Source: Virgibacillus sp. LDC-1
GTDB lineage: Bacteria; Bacillota; Bacilli; Bacillales; Amphibacillaceae
DNA: 64,000 nt
Reading direction: 5' to 3'
Assembly (NCBI RefSeq): GCF_030137545.1
Contig: NZ_JARUVL010000004.1
Location: forward strand, 1-64,000
Of the stretch, positions 1 to 8,483 are shown piece after piece (positions within the stretch are counted from its first letter, which is position 1; the number at the start of each line of letters is the position of its first letter). The notes beneath the pieces are model-generated. The model worked only from the letters and a program-made list of their open reading frames with translations, was not told the origin of the DNA and searched no databases. The position numbers were made by a program, and so were the translations under genes.

Positions 1-70
1 AATAACCTCCTTCTCCTGCTAAATAAGCTTGTACCACCGCTAGCTTAAAAGCCAAGTCATACTTTGCCAT
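1..70 (-). CDS. IS3-family transposase OrfA, N-terminal fragment (partial at window edge)
   Basis: Only the first 23 codons are inside the window. They begin MAKYDLAFKLAVVQ and continue AYLAGEGGY, which matches the N-terminus of IS3/IS150-type OrfA proteins, where a helix-turn-helix DNA-binding domain starts with a K-x-VV-x-x-YL-x-GEGG pattern. The reading frame is open to base 1, so whether the gene is intact cannot be judged. There is no good Shine-Dalgarno site: the hairpin at 80-115 directly precedes the start, as is common in these elements, where such hairpins limit read-through translation. Confidence 0.6.
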   Translation of the reverse strand, partial: MAKYDLAFKLAVVQAYLAGEGGY

Positions 71-119
71 ACTAAAACACCCCTAGAGTTAGATTTTTTG
101 GTCTAACTCTAGGGGTTCA
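1..119 (-). mobile_element. Left end of an IS3-family (IS150-like) insertion sequence, cut by the window edge
   Basis: The stretch reads leftwards as an IS end: a TGAACCCC tip near 119, a strong hairpin (arms 80-93 and 102-115, 14 perfect base pairs, 8-base loop), then the start of a transposase OrfA at 70. An inverted repeat just inside the tip followed by a MAK(Y/F) OrfA start is typical of IS150-group elements in Bacillaceae. The outer boundary is inferred from the TG tip. The rest of the element and the target-site duplication lie outside the window. It sits about 37 bases past the stop of rqcH and in the same orientation. Confidence 0.65.
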
Positions 120-155
120 CATCACGATTAGCCCTTTTTTTACAAATCCTTTTCT

Positions 156-1859
156 TTATTTTTTTAAAGCAAGAATAGATGTTTCAGGTGTAACAAAAAC
201 GGTTTTTTGCTGCTCATACGTTACATAGCCAGGCTTGGCTCCATTTGGTTTTTTGACATGTCTTACCTTCGTGTAATCGACTGGCACTGAAGATGAGCTT
301 CGCGATTTACTAAAGTAGGCAGCTAATTTAGCAGCTTCTATAATGGTCGTTTCAGAAGGGTCCTTTGAGCGAATAACAACATGGGAGCCTGGTATATCTT
401 TCGTATGCAACCATATCTCATCACGAAAGGCTAATTTTGTTGTTAAATACTCATTCTGTTTGTTGTTTTTCCCAACGAGAATCAATGTTCCATCAGAGGA
501 TTCGTAGGTCTCTAGCTTCGGCTTGCGTTGGTTATTTGCCTTCTTTTTTTGCTTTGATTTGTGTTTCAAATATCCTTCTTCACGTAATTCTTCTCTTATT
601 TCTTCAATATCTTCTTCACTAGCAACGTCAATTTGCTGTAATAATTGATCTAAATAGTTGATTTCAGAAATCGTTTTTTCTATTTCTATTTCGATTACCT
701 GTCTCGACGTTTTCAGTTTTTGGTATTTTTTAAAAAAGCTTTGCGCATTTTCGCTTGGGGTTTTATTCGGTTGAAGCTGAATCGTGAACTCAATTTGATC
801 CGGATCATAATAATCAATCACCGTTACTTCTGTATCTCCAATAGAAACTAAATGCATATTAGCAGTCAAAAGCTCTCCCATCTTTTGATACTGGTTCGCA
901 TTTTCCGCTTTCTTTAACGTTTGTCTATGTTTTTTTAGCTTGCGTTCATTCTTTTCTTTTTCATTGCGAATAAACTTAAATAAATCCTTCGCTTGTTGTT
1001 TTACACGATCCCGCTCGGCTTTTCCAGAAAAGAATTGATCAAGCATTTCGTTTGCAGTATCGAATGTTACCTTTTCACCATGAAACGCTGTTAGTGGAAT
1101 GACATGAAAATCTTCGCGTTTGTTTTTGTATATCGTAGGCTCATAGTGATGTTGCAGAAGTAATGATTGTATTTCTGAGAACTTTTCAGCATATGTTTCC
1201 GGCTTTCCTAGCTCGGAACGGGCAATAATCTCTTTTGCAATCGTTGGAGAAAAGCCCTCTAATGTTTGGACTATCTGTTTATCCAGCATTCCAGCGTTAA
1301 AATCAAGCTTACGAATAAGCTCTTCCCCGTGAATCAGCAGCGGATTTGCTTTGTTTTGTGTTGGCGGAAGCAAATATTGAGCACCAGGAAGAATTGTCCG
1401 ATGACGATTTTTGGCCAGCGAAATGTGCTTCATACTATCTAAAATATGATTTTTCTCCTCATCAATTAGCATGATATTGCTATGCTTGCCCATCAACTCT
1501 AAAACTAGCTTGTGATTGGCAATATCGCCAATTTCATTTCGAGTTTGGATAGAAAACGTAATAATTCGTTCTAATCCTAGTTGATCAATTGAATCTATGA
1601 TTGCACCTGCCAAATATTTGCGAAGCACCATGCAAAACATGGAGGGTGTTTCTGGATTAATATATTTATCATTTGTTACATGGAATCTGGCATAGGTTGG
1701 ATGGATTGAAAATAATAGGGTGTGATTTGTTCCTTGACTTCGTATAGTAAGGGTTAATTCTGTGTCTGTTGGCTGATGGATTCTAGTAATCTTTCCAGGA
1801 ATTAGTTGTTTTTTTAATTCTTCAGTTACTGCTCTTGTAACGATACCGTCAAATGGCAT
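156..1859 (-). CDS. rqcH: RqcH, Rqc2/NEMF-family ribosome quality-control factor (YloA, NFACT protein)
   Basis: Binds stalled 50S subunits carrying peptidyl-tRNA and recruits tRNA-Ala to add C-terminal alanine tails that mark the peptide for ClpP. The 567 residues match the usual length of about 570. The NFACT-N domain starts MPFDGIVT, an Arg/Lys-rich helical and coiled-coil middle spans about 280-430, and the NFACT-R domain near 455-550 contains LHTKDIPGSHVV. At residues 97-98 the motif reads E-R, whereas the family has the functionally important D-R. A GGTGAAG ribosome binding site precedes the ATG. It is divergent from the ATPase gene, as in B. subtilis yloA-yloB. Confidence 0.93.
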   Translation of the reverse strand: MPFDGIVTRAVTEELKKQLIPGKITRIHQPTDTELTLTIRSQGTNHTLLFSIHPTYARFHVTNDKYINPETPSMFCMVLRKYLAGAIIDSIDQLGLERIITFSIQTRNEIGDIANHKLVLELMGKHSNIMLIDEEKNHILDSMKHISLAKNRHRTILPGAQYLLPPTQNKANPLLIHGEELIRKLDFNAGMLDKQIVQTLEGFSPTIAKEIIARSELGKPETYAEKFSEIQSLLLQHHYEPTIYKNKREDFHVIPLTAFHGEKVTFDTANEMLDQFFSGKAERDRVKQQAKDLFKFIRNEKEKNERKLKKHRQTLKKAENANQYQKMGELLTANMHLVSIGDTEVTVIDYYDPDQIEFTIQLQPNKTPSENAQSFFKKYQKLKTSRQVIEIEIEKTISEINYLDQLLQQIDVASEEDIEEIREELREEGYLKHKSKQKKKANNQRKPKLETYESSDGTLILVGKNNKQNEYLTTKLAFRDEIWLHTKDIPGSHVVIRSKDPSETTIIEAAKLAAYFSKSRSSSSVPVDYTKVRHVKKPNGAKPGYVTYEQQKTVFVTPETSILALKK

Positions 1860-1879
1860 ATGACTTCACCTCTCAGGCA

Positions 1880-1885
1880 ATTATA
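1880..1885 (-). promoter_or_regulatory. Extended -10 promoter for rqcH
   Basis: On the minus strand the sequence TGCTATAAT is an extended -10 (TGnTATAAT). No convincing -35 is seen at 17 bases. The implied start leaves a leader of only about 13-15 bases before the ATG, just enough for the GAGAGGTG ribosome binding site. Confidence 0.45.
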
Positions 1886-1979
1886 GCATGTTTCAGGACA
1901 AGTCTGCATAGATATGGAATAAAGCAAATCTGTGCTATGAATTTAATGCTGTTTTGATTATCGCTTGGAGGAATGAATC

Positions 1980-4634
1980 GTGAAAAAATGGTATCAGCTT
2001 GATATTGAACGGGTAGAGCAAAAGCTTCATGTAGTAACGAGTAAGGGACTAACGCAAAAGCAAGTAGAAAAAAGACGAAAAGAATTTGGGCCTAATGTAT
2101 TAGAAGGCAGCAAAAAAGTATCAAAAGGGTTAATTTTTTTAAAGCAATTTCAAGATTTTATGGTTCTCGTGCTTCTCGCTGCAACATTAATAGCAGGAAT
2201 GCTCGGAGAATATATTGATGCCATTGCTATTATGGTTATTGTACTAATTAATGGATTTATTGGATATTTTCAAGAGCAAAAAGCAGAAAATTCATTGGAA
2301 AAGCTCAAGGAATTATCTGCACCTATGGCAAATGTGCTTCGTGAAGGGAAATGGGAAAAAATCGCTTCAAAGGATGTAGTTACCGGCGACGTTGTTCGGG
2401 TATACAGTGGCGATCGTATTCCAGCAGACATTCGTATTGTTCAATCTAATGGTATGGAAACAGAAGAGTCTGCACTGACCGGTGAGTCACTACCAGTTGC
2501 CAAGCATGCAACAGCTATTTCAAGTGATGACCTAGACCCACAGGATCAATTAAATATGGGCTTTAAAGGAACGATGGTTACTCGAGGTCATGCAATTGGT
2601 ATTGTTGTTGGTACAGGAATGCATACCGTAATGGGGCAAATTGCTTCCTTAATGGCCAGTACAAAAAAAGTACCAACACCGTTGGAGCGAAAGCTAGCAG
2701 AGCTAGGGAAAATATTAATTTTTGTAGCATTAATGCTTACATTGCTCGTAGTCATCGTTGGAATTTATCAAGGACATCCAGTATATCAAATGTTTCTTGC
2801 AGGGGTTTCATTAGCTGTAGCCGCTATTCCAGAAGGTCTGCCAGCAATTGTGACGGTTGCCTTATCACTAGGTGTACAGCGAATGATTCGAAAGCGCGCT
2901 ATCGTAAGAAAGCTTTCAGCAGTAGAAACACTCGGCTGTGCATCAGTTATTTGCTCGGATAAAACAGGAACAATGACGGAAAACCAGATGACCGTAAAAT
3001 CGTTGTTCTTAAATGGAAAAAATCTTTCTGTAACTGGTGATGGATATGATGTAATTGGTGATTATTATGTACAGGAGCGTAAGATAGATCGACACTTTCC
3101 TAATTTGGAAATGATGCTTTTGTATGGAATGCTTTGTAATAATGCTTCTTTATTCGTTCGCAAAGGAAAATATTATGTAGACGGTGATCCAACTGATGGA
3201 GCTTTAATCGTTGCTGCTAGAAAACTTGGATTATCGATGGAATTAGCAGAGTCATTTCGAATTATTAAAGAGATTCCTTTTGACTCTGACCGTAAACGAA
3301 TGAGTATTATTTTAGAGGATGAGAACAAGCGACGTTTTCTTATTACAAAAGGAGCACCTGAAGTATTACTACCACGGTCATCGTATGTGATGGAAGCAAA
3401 TGGGCGAACGTTATTAAAGCATGCTAATAAAACGAATATTGAAGCAGCAATTGATCATATGGCTGAAAAAGCGTTACGGACGATTGCGATTAGCATGAAG
3501 CCTCTTTCTAAGAACGCTTCCTTAGATGCTGACTTTTTAGAAAAAGATATGACCTTTATTGGATTATTTGGAATGATGGATCCGCCTAGAAAAGAAGTAA
3601 AAGGGGCTATAGCCGAGTGTCAGGCCGCTGGGATAAAAACGGTAATGATTACAGGAGATCATGCTAAAACAGCAAAGGCAATTGCTGAGAATTTAAACTT
3701 GCTTCCAAATGACGGGAAGGTTATTGATGGGCAACAGTTAAATCGAATGTCAGTAGATGAGCTAGAAGCGGTTATTGATGATGTATATGTTTTTGCACGT
3801 GTAACTCCTGCCCATAAGCTTAAAATTGTCCAAGCATTTCAAGCAAAAGGACATGTCGTTGCCATGACAGGAGATGGGATTAATGATGCACCGGCGATTA
3901 AGGCAAGTGATATTGGAATAAGCATGGGGATTAGTGGAACAGATGTAACAAAAGAAGCATCATCACTTATTTTAATGGATGATAACTTTGCCACGATAAA
4001 AGCTGCTATTAATGAAGGGCGTAATATTTATGAGAATATCCGAAAATTTATCCGATATTTATTAGCATCAAATGTTGGAGAAATACTGGTCATGCTGTTT
4101 GCTATGCTTTTGGCACTACCATTACCTTTAGTACCTGTGCAGATATTATGGGTTAACCTTGTAACTGACGGATTACCGGCAATGGCATTGGGATTAGATC
4201 AGGCAGAAAAGGATGTTATGAGAAGAGGTCCTAGAAATCCTAGAGAAGGTGTATTCTCCAGAGGACTTGGCTTTAAAATTGTTAGTAGAGGAATTGTAAT
4301 CGGGATTATTACATTAATTGCATTCATACTTACGTATGATCATTCTGCCCACTTAGTGCATGGGCAAACAGTGGCTTTTGCAACACTTGTCATGGCGCAA
4401 TTGATTCATGTATTTGATTGTCGTTGTGAGCAGTCTATTTTTGATCGAAATCCATTTGAGAATATGTATCTCGTCTTATCTGTGCTGTCTTCCATTATTT
4501 TATTGCTTATCGTGATTTACTGGCAACCATTACAACCTATTTTCCATACGACTTTCTTAAGTGGGCGTGATTGGTTGCTCATACTCGGATTAAGTGCGAT
4601 ACCAACATTTTTGTTTGGATTCACAAAAAAATAA
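1980..4634 (+). CDS. P-type calcium-transporting ATPase (YloB-like, SERCA type)
   Basis: Membrane pump of the P2A class, expected to export Ca2+ using ATP. The 884 residues show the class signatures in order: an N-terminal cation-ATPase domain, TGES at 167-170 (actuator), the IPEGLP ion-binding helix at about 283-288, the phosphorylated aspartate D327 in SDKTGT, and TGDGINDAP around 630 in the hinge. About ten membrane helices are arranged as in SERCA-like pumps. The IPEGLPA motif favours Ca2+ over heavy-metal specificity. GTG start after TTGGAGG. B. subtilis YloB, at the same locus, is a germination-linked Ca2+ pump; the substrate here is inferred. Confidence 0.9.
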   Translation: MKKWYQLDIERVEQKLHVVTSKGLTQKQVEKRRKEFGPNVLEGSKKVSKGLIFLKQFQDFMVLVLLAATLIAGMLGEYIDAIAIMVIVLINGFIGYFQEQKAENSLEKLKELSAPMANVLREGKWEKIASKDVVTGDVVRVYSGDRIPADIRIVQSNGMETEESALTGESLPVAKHATAISSDDLDPQDQLNMGFKGTMVTRGHAIGIVVGTGMHTVMGQIASLMASTKKVPTPLERKLAELGKILIFVALMLTLLVVIVGIYQGHPVYQMFLAGVSLAVAAIPEGLPAIVTVALSLGVQRMIRKRAIVRKLSAVETLGCASVICSDKTGTMTENQMTVKSLFLNGKNLSVTGDGYDVIGDYYVQERKIDRHFPNLEMMLLYGMLCNNASLFVRKGKYYVDGDPTDGALIVAARKLGLSMELAESFRIIKEIPFDSDRKRMSIILEDENKRRFLITKGAPEVLLPRSSYVMEANGRTLLKHANKTNIEAAIDHMAEKALRTIAISMKPLSKNASLDADFLEKDMTFIGLFGMMDPPRKEVKGAIAECQAAGIKTVMITGDHAKTAKAIAENLNLLPNDGKVIDGQQLNRMSVDELEAVIDDVYVFARVTPAHKLKIVQAFQAKGHVVAMTGDGINDAPAIKASDIGISMGISGTDVTKEASSLILMDDNFATIKAAINEGRNIYENIRKFIRYLLASNVGEILVMLFAMLLALPLPLVPVQILWVNLVTDGLPAMALGLDQAEKDVMRRGPRNPREGVFSRGLGFKIVSRGIVIGIITLIAFILTYDHSAHLVHGQTVAFATLVMAQLIHVFDCRCEQSIFDRNPFENMYLVLSVLSSIILLLIVIYWQPLQPIFHTTFLSGRDWLLILGLSAIPTFLFGFTKK

Positions 4635-4982
4635 ATGAAATGACGCTGGGACAAGATTTTTTTCATTCAAAAAAGCGATTGTGCGATTTACGTTCTAGCC
4701 TAATACTCTTCGCTTTTCGTGGGCAGCACTTCAACTTCCTCGAAAGCAAAAAGCGGCTTCTTCACTAAAATAAGTCTGAATATATTCAGACTTATTTTTT
4801 TATGTTTTCATTCGAATAAATTACTTATCGAGTTGTTGAGGCTGTTATCCTCTTCTGCTTTTATGGGGAAGGATCTTTTGCCATCGTTGCTCGTAACGTA
4901 TTCAGGTAAAAAATTATGGTCACTTTTGTTCATGGAATTTCATTGGTATAATGAGTCTATACATAAAATGGATGTGATTTTT
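4635..4982 (+). other. Intergenic region with decayed dispersed-repeat sequence
   Basis: No gene is supported. From about 4640 a GACGCTGGGACAAG stretch resembles the start of the GAGGCTGGGACA repeats found between genes in Bacillaceae. Bases 4715-4765 (GTGGGCAGCACTTCAACTTC, then CTCGAAAGC) resemble the GC-richer part of another common Bacillaceae intergenic repeat. A terminator follows at 4767-4802. An open frame runs through from 4719 into yicC, but its N-terminal part has no ribosome binding site and reads through the terminator, so it is not taken as coding. Confidence 0.5.
4767..4802 (+). terminator. Rho-independent terminator downstream of the Ca2+ ATPase
   Basis: Perfect 14-base arms (4767-4780 and 4785-4798, core AATAAGTCTGAA) with a TATA loop, running into a T tract. 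It separates the ATPase gene from yicC. Confidence 0.85.
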
Positions 4983-5867
4983 ATGACGAACAGTATGACA
5001 GGCTATGGAAGAGATCAAATTACAATAGAAAATAATACCATTAATGTGGAAATTAAAAGTATAAATCATCGTTTTCTAGATGTCGTATTGAAGCTTCCTC
5101 GTTCCTTGCTATTCTTAGAAGAAAAAATAAAGCGTATTATTGCGAAGACGTTTCACCGTGGTCGAATTGAAGTGTTTATTAGCATAGAAGGGACTGGTTT
5201 TGTCAGTCGAACACTTACAACAGATTGGGCTTTGCTTGATGAATATATGAATGAGCTTAAGCAAGCTAAGGAAAGGTATCAATTATCAGGGGATATTCCC
5301 ATAGCTATGCTTACTGCATTACCAGAGATTATAACGATACATGAAAAGGAACAGCAACCGCATGAATTGATAGGACATGTGCTTAAGAGTACAGAGCGAG
5401 CAGTGCTAAAAGTATTTGAGATGAGAAAAGAAGAAGGTGCCTTTTTAGCGAAAGATTTAACAGATAGAATAAAAACCGTTCAAAATATGGTATTATTAAT
5501 AGAAGAGCGCAGAGCACAGGTTATTTCCGAATATCGTGCACGCATATTAGAACGTCTCCATGAACACTTAGAAAATTACCAGGAAAAAATTGAAGATCAT
5601 CGTATTTATCAAGAAATTTCCTTACTCGCTGAAAAAGGCGATATAACAGAAGAAATCACTCGCTTGAGGAGCCATACTGAATTGTTTAAAGAAACGATGC
5701 ATCAAGCAGAAGCAATCGGAAGAAAACTTGATTTTATCGTTCAAGAAATGCACCGGGAAATTAATACGATTGGGTCGAAATCATCGGATAGTCAAATTGG
5801 CGAATGGACAGTAAACTTAAAAACAATTTTAGAGAAAATTAAAGAACAAGTTCAAAATATCGAGTAA
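4983..5867 (+). CDS. yicC: YicC/YloC family endoribonuclease-like protein
   Basis: YicC family (YicC-like N-terminal domain plus DUF1813-type C-terminal domain); E. coli YicC acts in RNA turnover and B. subtilis YloC is an endoribonuclease homologue. The protein from the chosen ATG has 294 residues, the family's normal length, and starts MTNSMTGYGR, the conserved N-terminus (SMTGYG). The C-terminus carries the conserved GRKLDFIVQEMHREINT. The frame is open further upstream to 4719, but GGATGTG before 4983 and the family length fix the start. A start at 4968 or 4995 is possible. Confidence 0.88.
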   Translation: MTNSMTGYGRDQITIENNTINVEIKSINHRFLDVVLKLPRSLLFLEEKIKRIIAKTFHRGRIEVFISIEGTGFVSRTLTTDWALLDEYMNELKQAKERYQLSGDIPIAMLTALPEIITIHEKEQQPHELIGHVLKSTERAVLKVFEMRKEEGAFLAKDLTDRIKTVQNMVLLIEERRAQVISEYRARILERLHEHLENYQEKIEDHRIYQEISLLAEKGDITEEITRLRSHTELFKETMHQAEAIGRKLDFIVQEMHREINTIGSKSSDSQIGEWTVNLKTILEKIKEQVQNIE

Positions 5868-5871
5868 AACG

Positions 5872-5901
5872 TTGTATTTTAATAACTAGTTCCCATATAA
5901 T
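5872..5901 (+). promoter_or_regulatory. Sigma-A promoter for remA-gmk-rpoZ
   Basis: -35 TTGTAT at 5872-5877, an 18-base spacer, and a perfect -10 TATAAT at 5896-5901. It starts just after the yicC stop and gives a leader of roughly 45 bases to remA. Confidence 0.6.
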
Positions 5902-5951
5902 GGATGATATTATTAAATTAAAGAGAGTTAGTGAAGTAAGGGGGAAAAAGT

Positions 5952-6212
5952 GTGGGCTTACAATTAGTAAATATAGGTTTTGGTAATGTTGTATCTGCTA
6001 ACCGGGTTATTTCCATTGTTTCACCAGAATCAGCGCCAATTAAACGGATTATTACAGTAGCTAGGGATAATAATAAATTGGTGGATGCAACGTATGGTAG
6101 ACGTACGAGAGCAGTAATTATAACAGATAGTGATCATGTTGTATTATCTGCCGTTCAGCCGGAAACAGTTGGACAACGTGTATTAAGCCATGATGAAATT
6201 TCCGATGAGTAG
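5952..6212 (+). CDS. remA: RemA, extracellular matrix regulator (DUF370, YlzA)
   Basis: Small DNA-binding protein that in B. subtilis activates biofilm matrix and osmoprotection genes. The 86 residues include the family's hallmark [20 protein letters not shown] near the N-terminus and the conserved [18 protein letters not shown] start after GGGGGAAA. The position between yicC and gmk is the standard Firmicutes arrangement. The domain forms ring-shaped oligomers in relatives; that is family knowledge, not visible here. Confidence 0.95.
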   Translation: MGLQLVNIGFGNVVSANRVISIVSPESAPIKRIITVARDNNKLVDATYGRRTRAVIITDSDHVVLSAVQPETVGQRVLSHDEISDE

Positions 6213-6253
6213 CATAAAGTATTGATTAGATGATAAAAAGTAATTATAATTAG

Positions 6254-7101
<848 letters not shown>

Positions 7102-7109
7102 GAGACAAT

Positions 7110-7150
7110 TACCCTCGCTTATAATTAGTTCGCGAGGGTATTCTCTTTTT
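7110..7150 (+). terminator. Terminator of the remA-gmk-rpoZ unit
   Basis: Stem TACCCTCGC / GCGAGGGTA (7110-7118 and 7132-7140) with a 13-base loop, followed by TTCTCTTTTT. Confidence 0.8.
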
Positions 7151-7227
7151 AGTTAAAGTGAATGAAACCGTGTAAAACAACCCTCAAAAGCAAATAGTAG
7201 AACCGACAAATGTAATGCAAAATATGG

Positions 7228-7233
7228 TATAAC
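7228..7233 (+). promoter_or_regulatory. Extended -10 promoter for coaBC-priA-fmt-rsmB
   Basis: TGGTATAAC matches an extended -10 (TGn plus TATAAC at 7228-7233). No strong -35 is visible. It follows the rpoZ terminator and gives a leader of about 40 bases to coaBC. Confidence 0.4.
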
Positions 7234-7277
7234 TAAACTAGAGTGATAGAAAGATTAATACAAAGAGGATGAATAAG

Positions 7278-8483
7278 ATGGTTGCTAATAAAAACATATT
7301 ATTAGGAGTTACAGGAGGAATTGCTGCATATAAGGCATGTGCACTTACGAGTAAGCTAACGCAGCAAGGCGCAAATGTACGAGTGGTCATGACAAAAAGT
7401 GCATGTGAATTTGTTTCTCCTCTTACCTTTCAAGCATTATCTCGAAACCGTGTTTATACAGATACATTTGATGAACAAGATCCTAAGGTCATTGCGCATA
7501 TTGATGTTGCGGATTGGGCAGATCTCGTTATTATTGCTCCAGCAACGGCAAATATAATTGCAAAGCTGGCCAATGGAATTGCGGATGATATGTTAACTAC
7601 TACATTACTAGCTACACAAGCACCTATTTACATTGCCCCGGCAATGAATGTAAATATGTATCAGCATCCAGCGGTGATGCATAATATGCAGCTACTAGTT
7701 CAAAGGGACTGTCACTTTATTGAACCAGGTGCAGGCTATCTTGCATGTGGATGGATAGGAAAAGGAAGACTTGAGGAGCCAGAACAGATTATTAAAGTAA
7801 TTCAATCGCACCAGCAAATCCAGCAAAAGCTCGTAGGGAAAAAAGTACTTATTACTGCAGGTCCTACAAGAGAAAAAATTGATCCAGTGCGCTTTTTTAC
7901 GAATCGCTCTTCCGGAAAAATGGGATTTGCATTGGCAGAGGCAGCAGCTTCAATGGGGGCAGAAGTTACGTTGATTACGGGGCCTGTTACACTATCAATC
8001 CAGCATAAACAAATTAAACGAATAGATATTGTTACAGCCGAAGAGATGTATGACGCTGTTTTAGCCCATTTTGATACACATGATATTGTAATCAAGTCTG
8101 CTGCTGTTGCAGATTACAGACCAAAGCTTGTTTATGACGATAAAATGAAAAAAAAGGCTGGCGAATGGCAAATTGAAATGGAACGGACAAAAGATATCTT
8201 AGCTACGCTTGGCCAAAGGAAAACAGATCAATTTCTAGTAGGATTTGCTGCAGAAACAGCACATCCTATCGAATATGGACGGAAAAAGCTATTGAAAAAA
8301 AAGTTAGATGCGATTGTTATTAACAATGTTGCGATAAAAGGAGCTGGATTTGAAGGCGATACGAATACCGTAACCTATCTAAACAAAAAAGGCTCGGAAA
8401 AACAGCTTCCACTAGCGACGAAACAAAAGATTGCGGAACAGCTATTACTATTGATTGAACAAGATATGAAGGATGAAGCATAG
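7278..8483 (+). CDS. coaBC: Bifunctional phosphopantothenoylcysteine decarboxylase / phosphopantothenate-cysteine ligase
   Basis: Catalyses two steps of coenzyme A synthesis. The CoaC half (about 1-185) shows the flavoprotein start LLGVTGGIAAYKA, the PAMNVNMY motif and the active-site Cys in AGYLACGWIGKGRL. The CoaB half shows ITAGPTREKIDPVRF with SSGKMG. ATG 7278 is preferred over ATG 7269 because AAAGAGG ends 9 bases before it; this gives 401 residues. The stop overlaps the priA GTG by one base (TAGTG), so the genes are coupled. Confidence 0.95.
   Translation: MVANKNILLGVTGGIAAYKACALTSKLTQQGANVRVVMTKSACEFVSPLTFQALSRNRVYTDTFDEQDPKVIAHIDVADWADLVIIAPATANIIAKLANGIADDMLTTTLLATQAPIYIAPAMNVNMYQHPAVMHNMQLLVQRDCHFIEPGAGYLACGWIGKGRLEEPEQIIKVIQSHQQIQQKLVGKKVLITAGPTREKIDPVRFFTNRSSGKMGFALAEAAASMGAEVTLITGPVTLSIQHKQIKRIDIVTAEEMYDAVLAHFDTHDIVIKSAAVADYRPKLVYDDKMKKKAGEWQIEMERTKDILATLGQRKTDQFLVGFAAETAHPIEYGRKKLLKKKLDAIVINNVAIKGAGFEGDTNTVTYLNKKGSEKQLPLATKQKIAEQLLLLIEQDMKDEA

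Noticed and set aside
4719-4982. N-terminal extension of yicC by 88 codons
   Set aside because: The frame is open, but it contains the ATPase terminator, has no ribosome binding site, and the protein from 4983 already has the family length with the conserved N-terminus.
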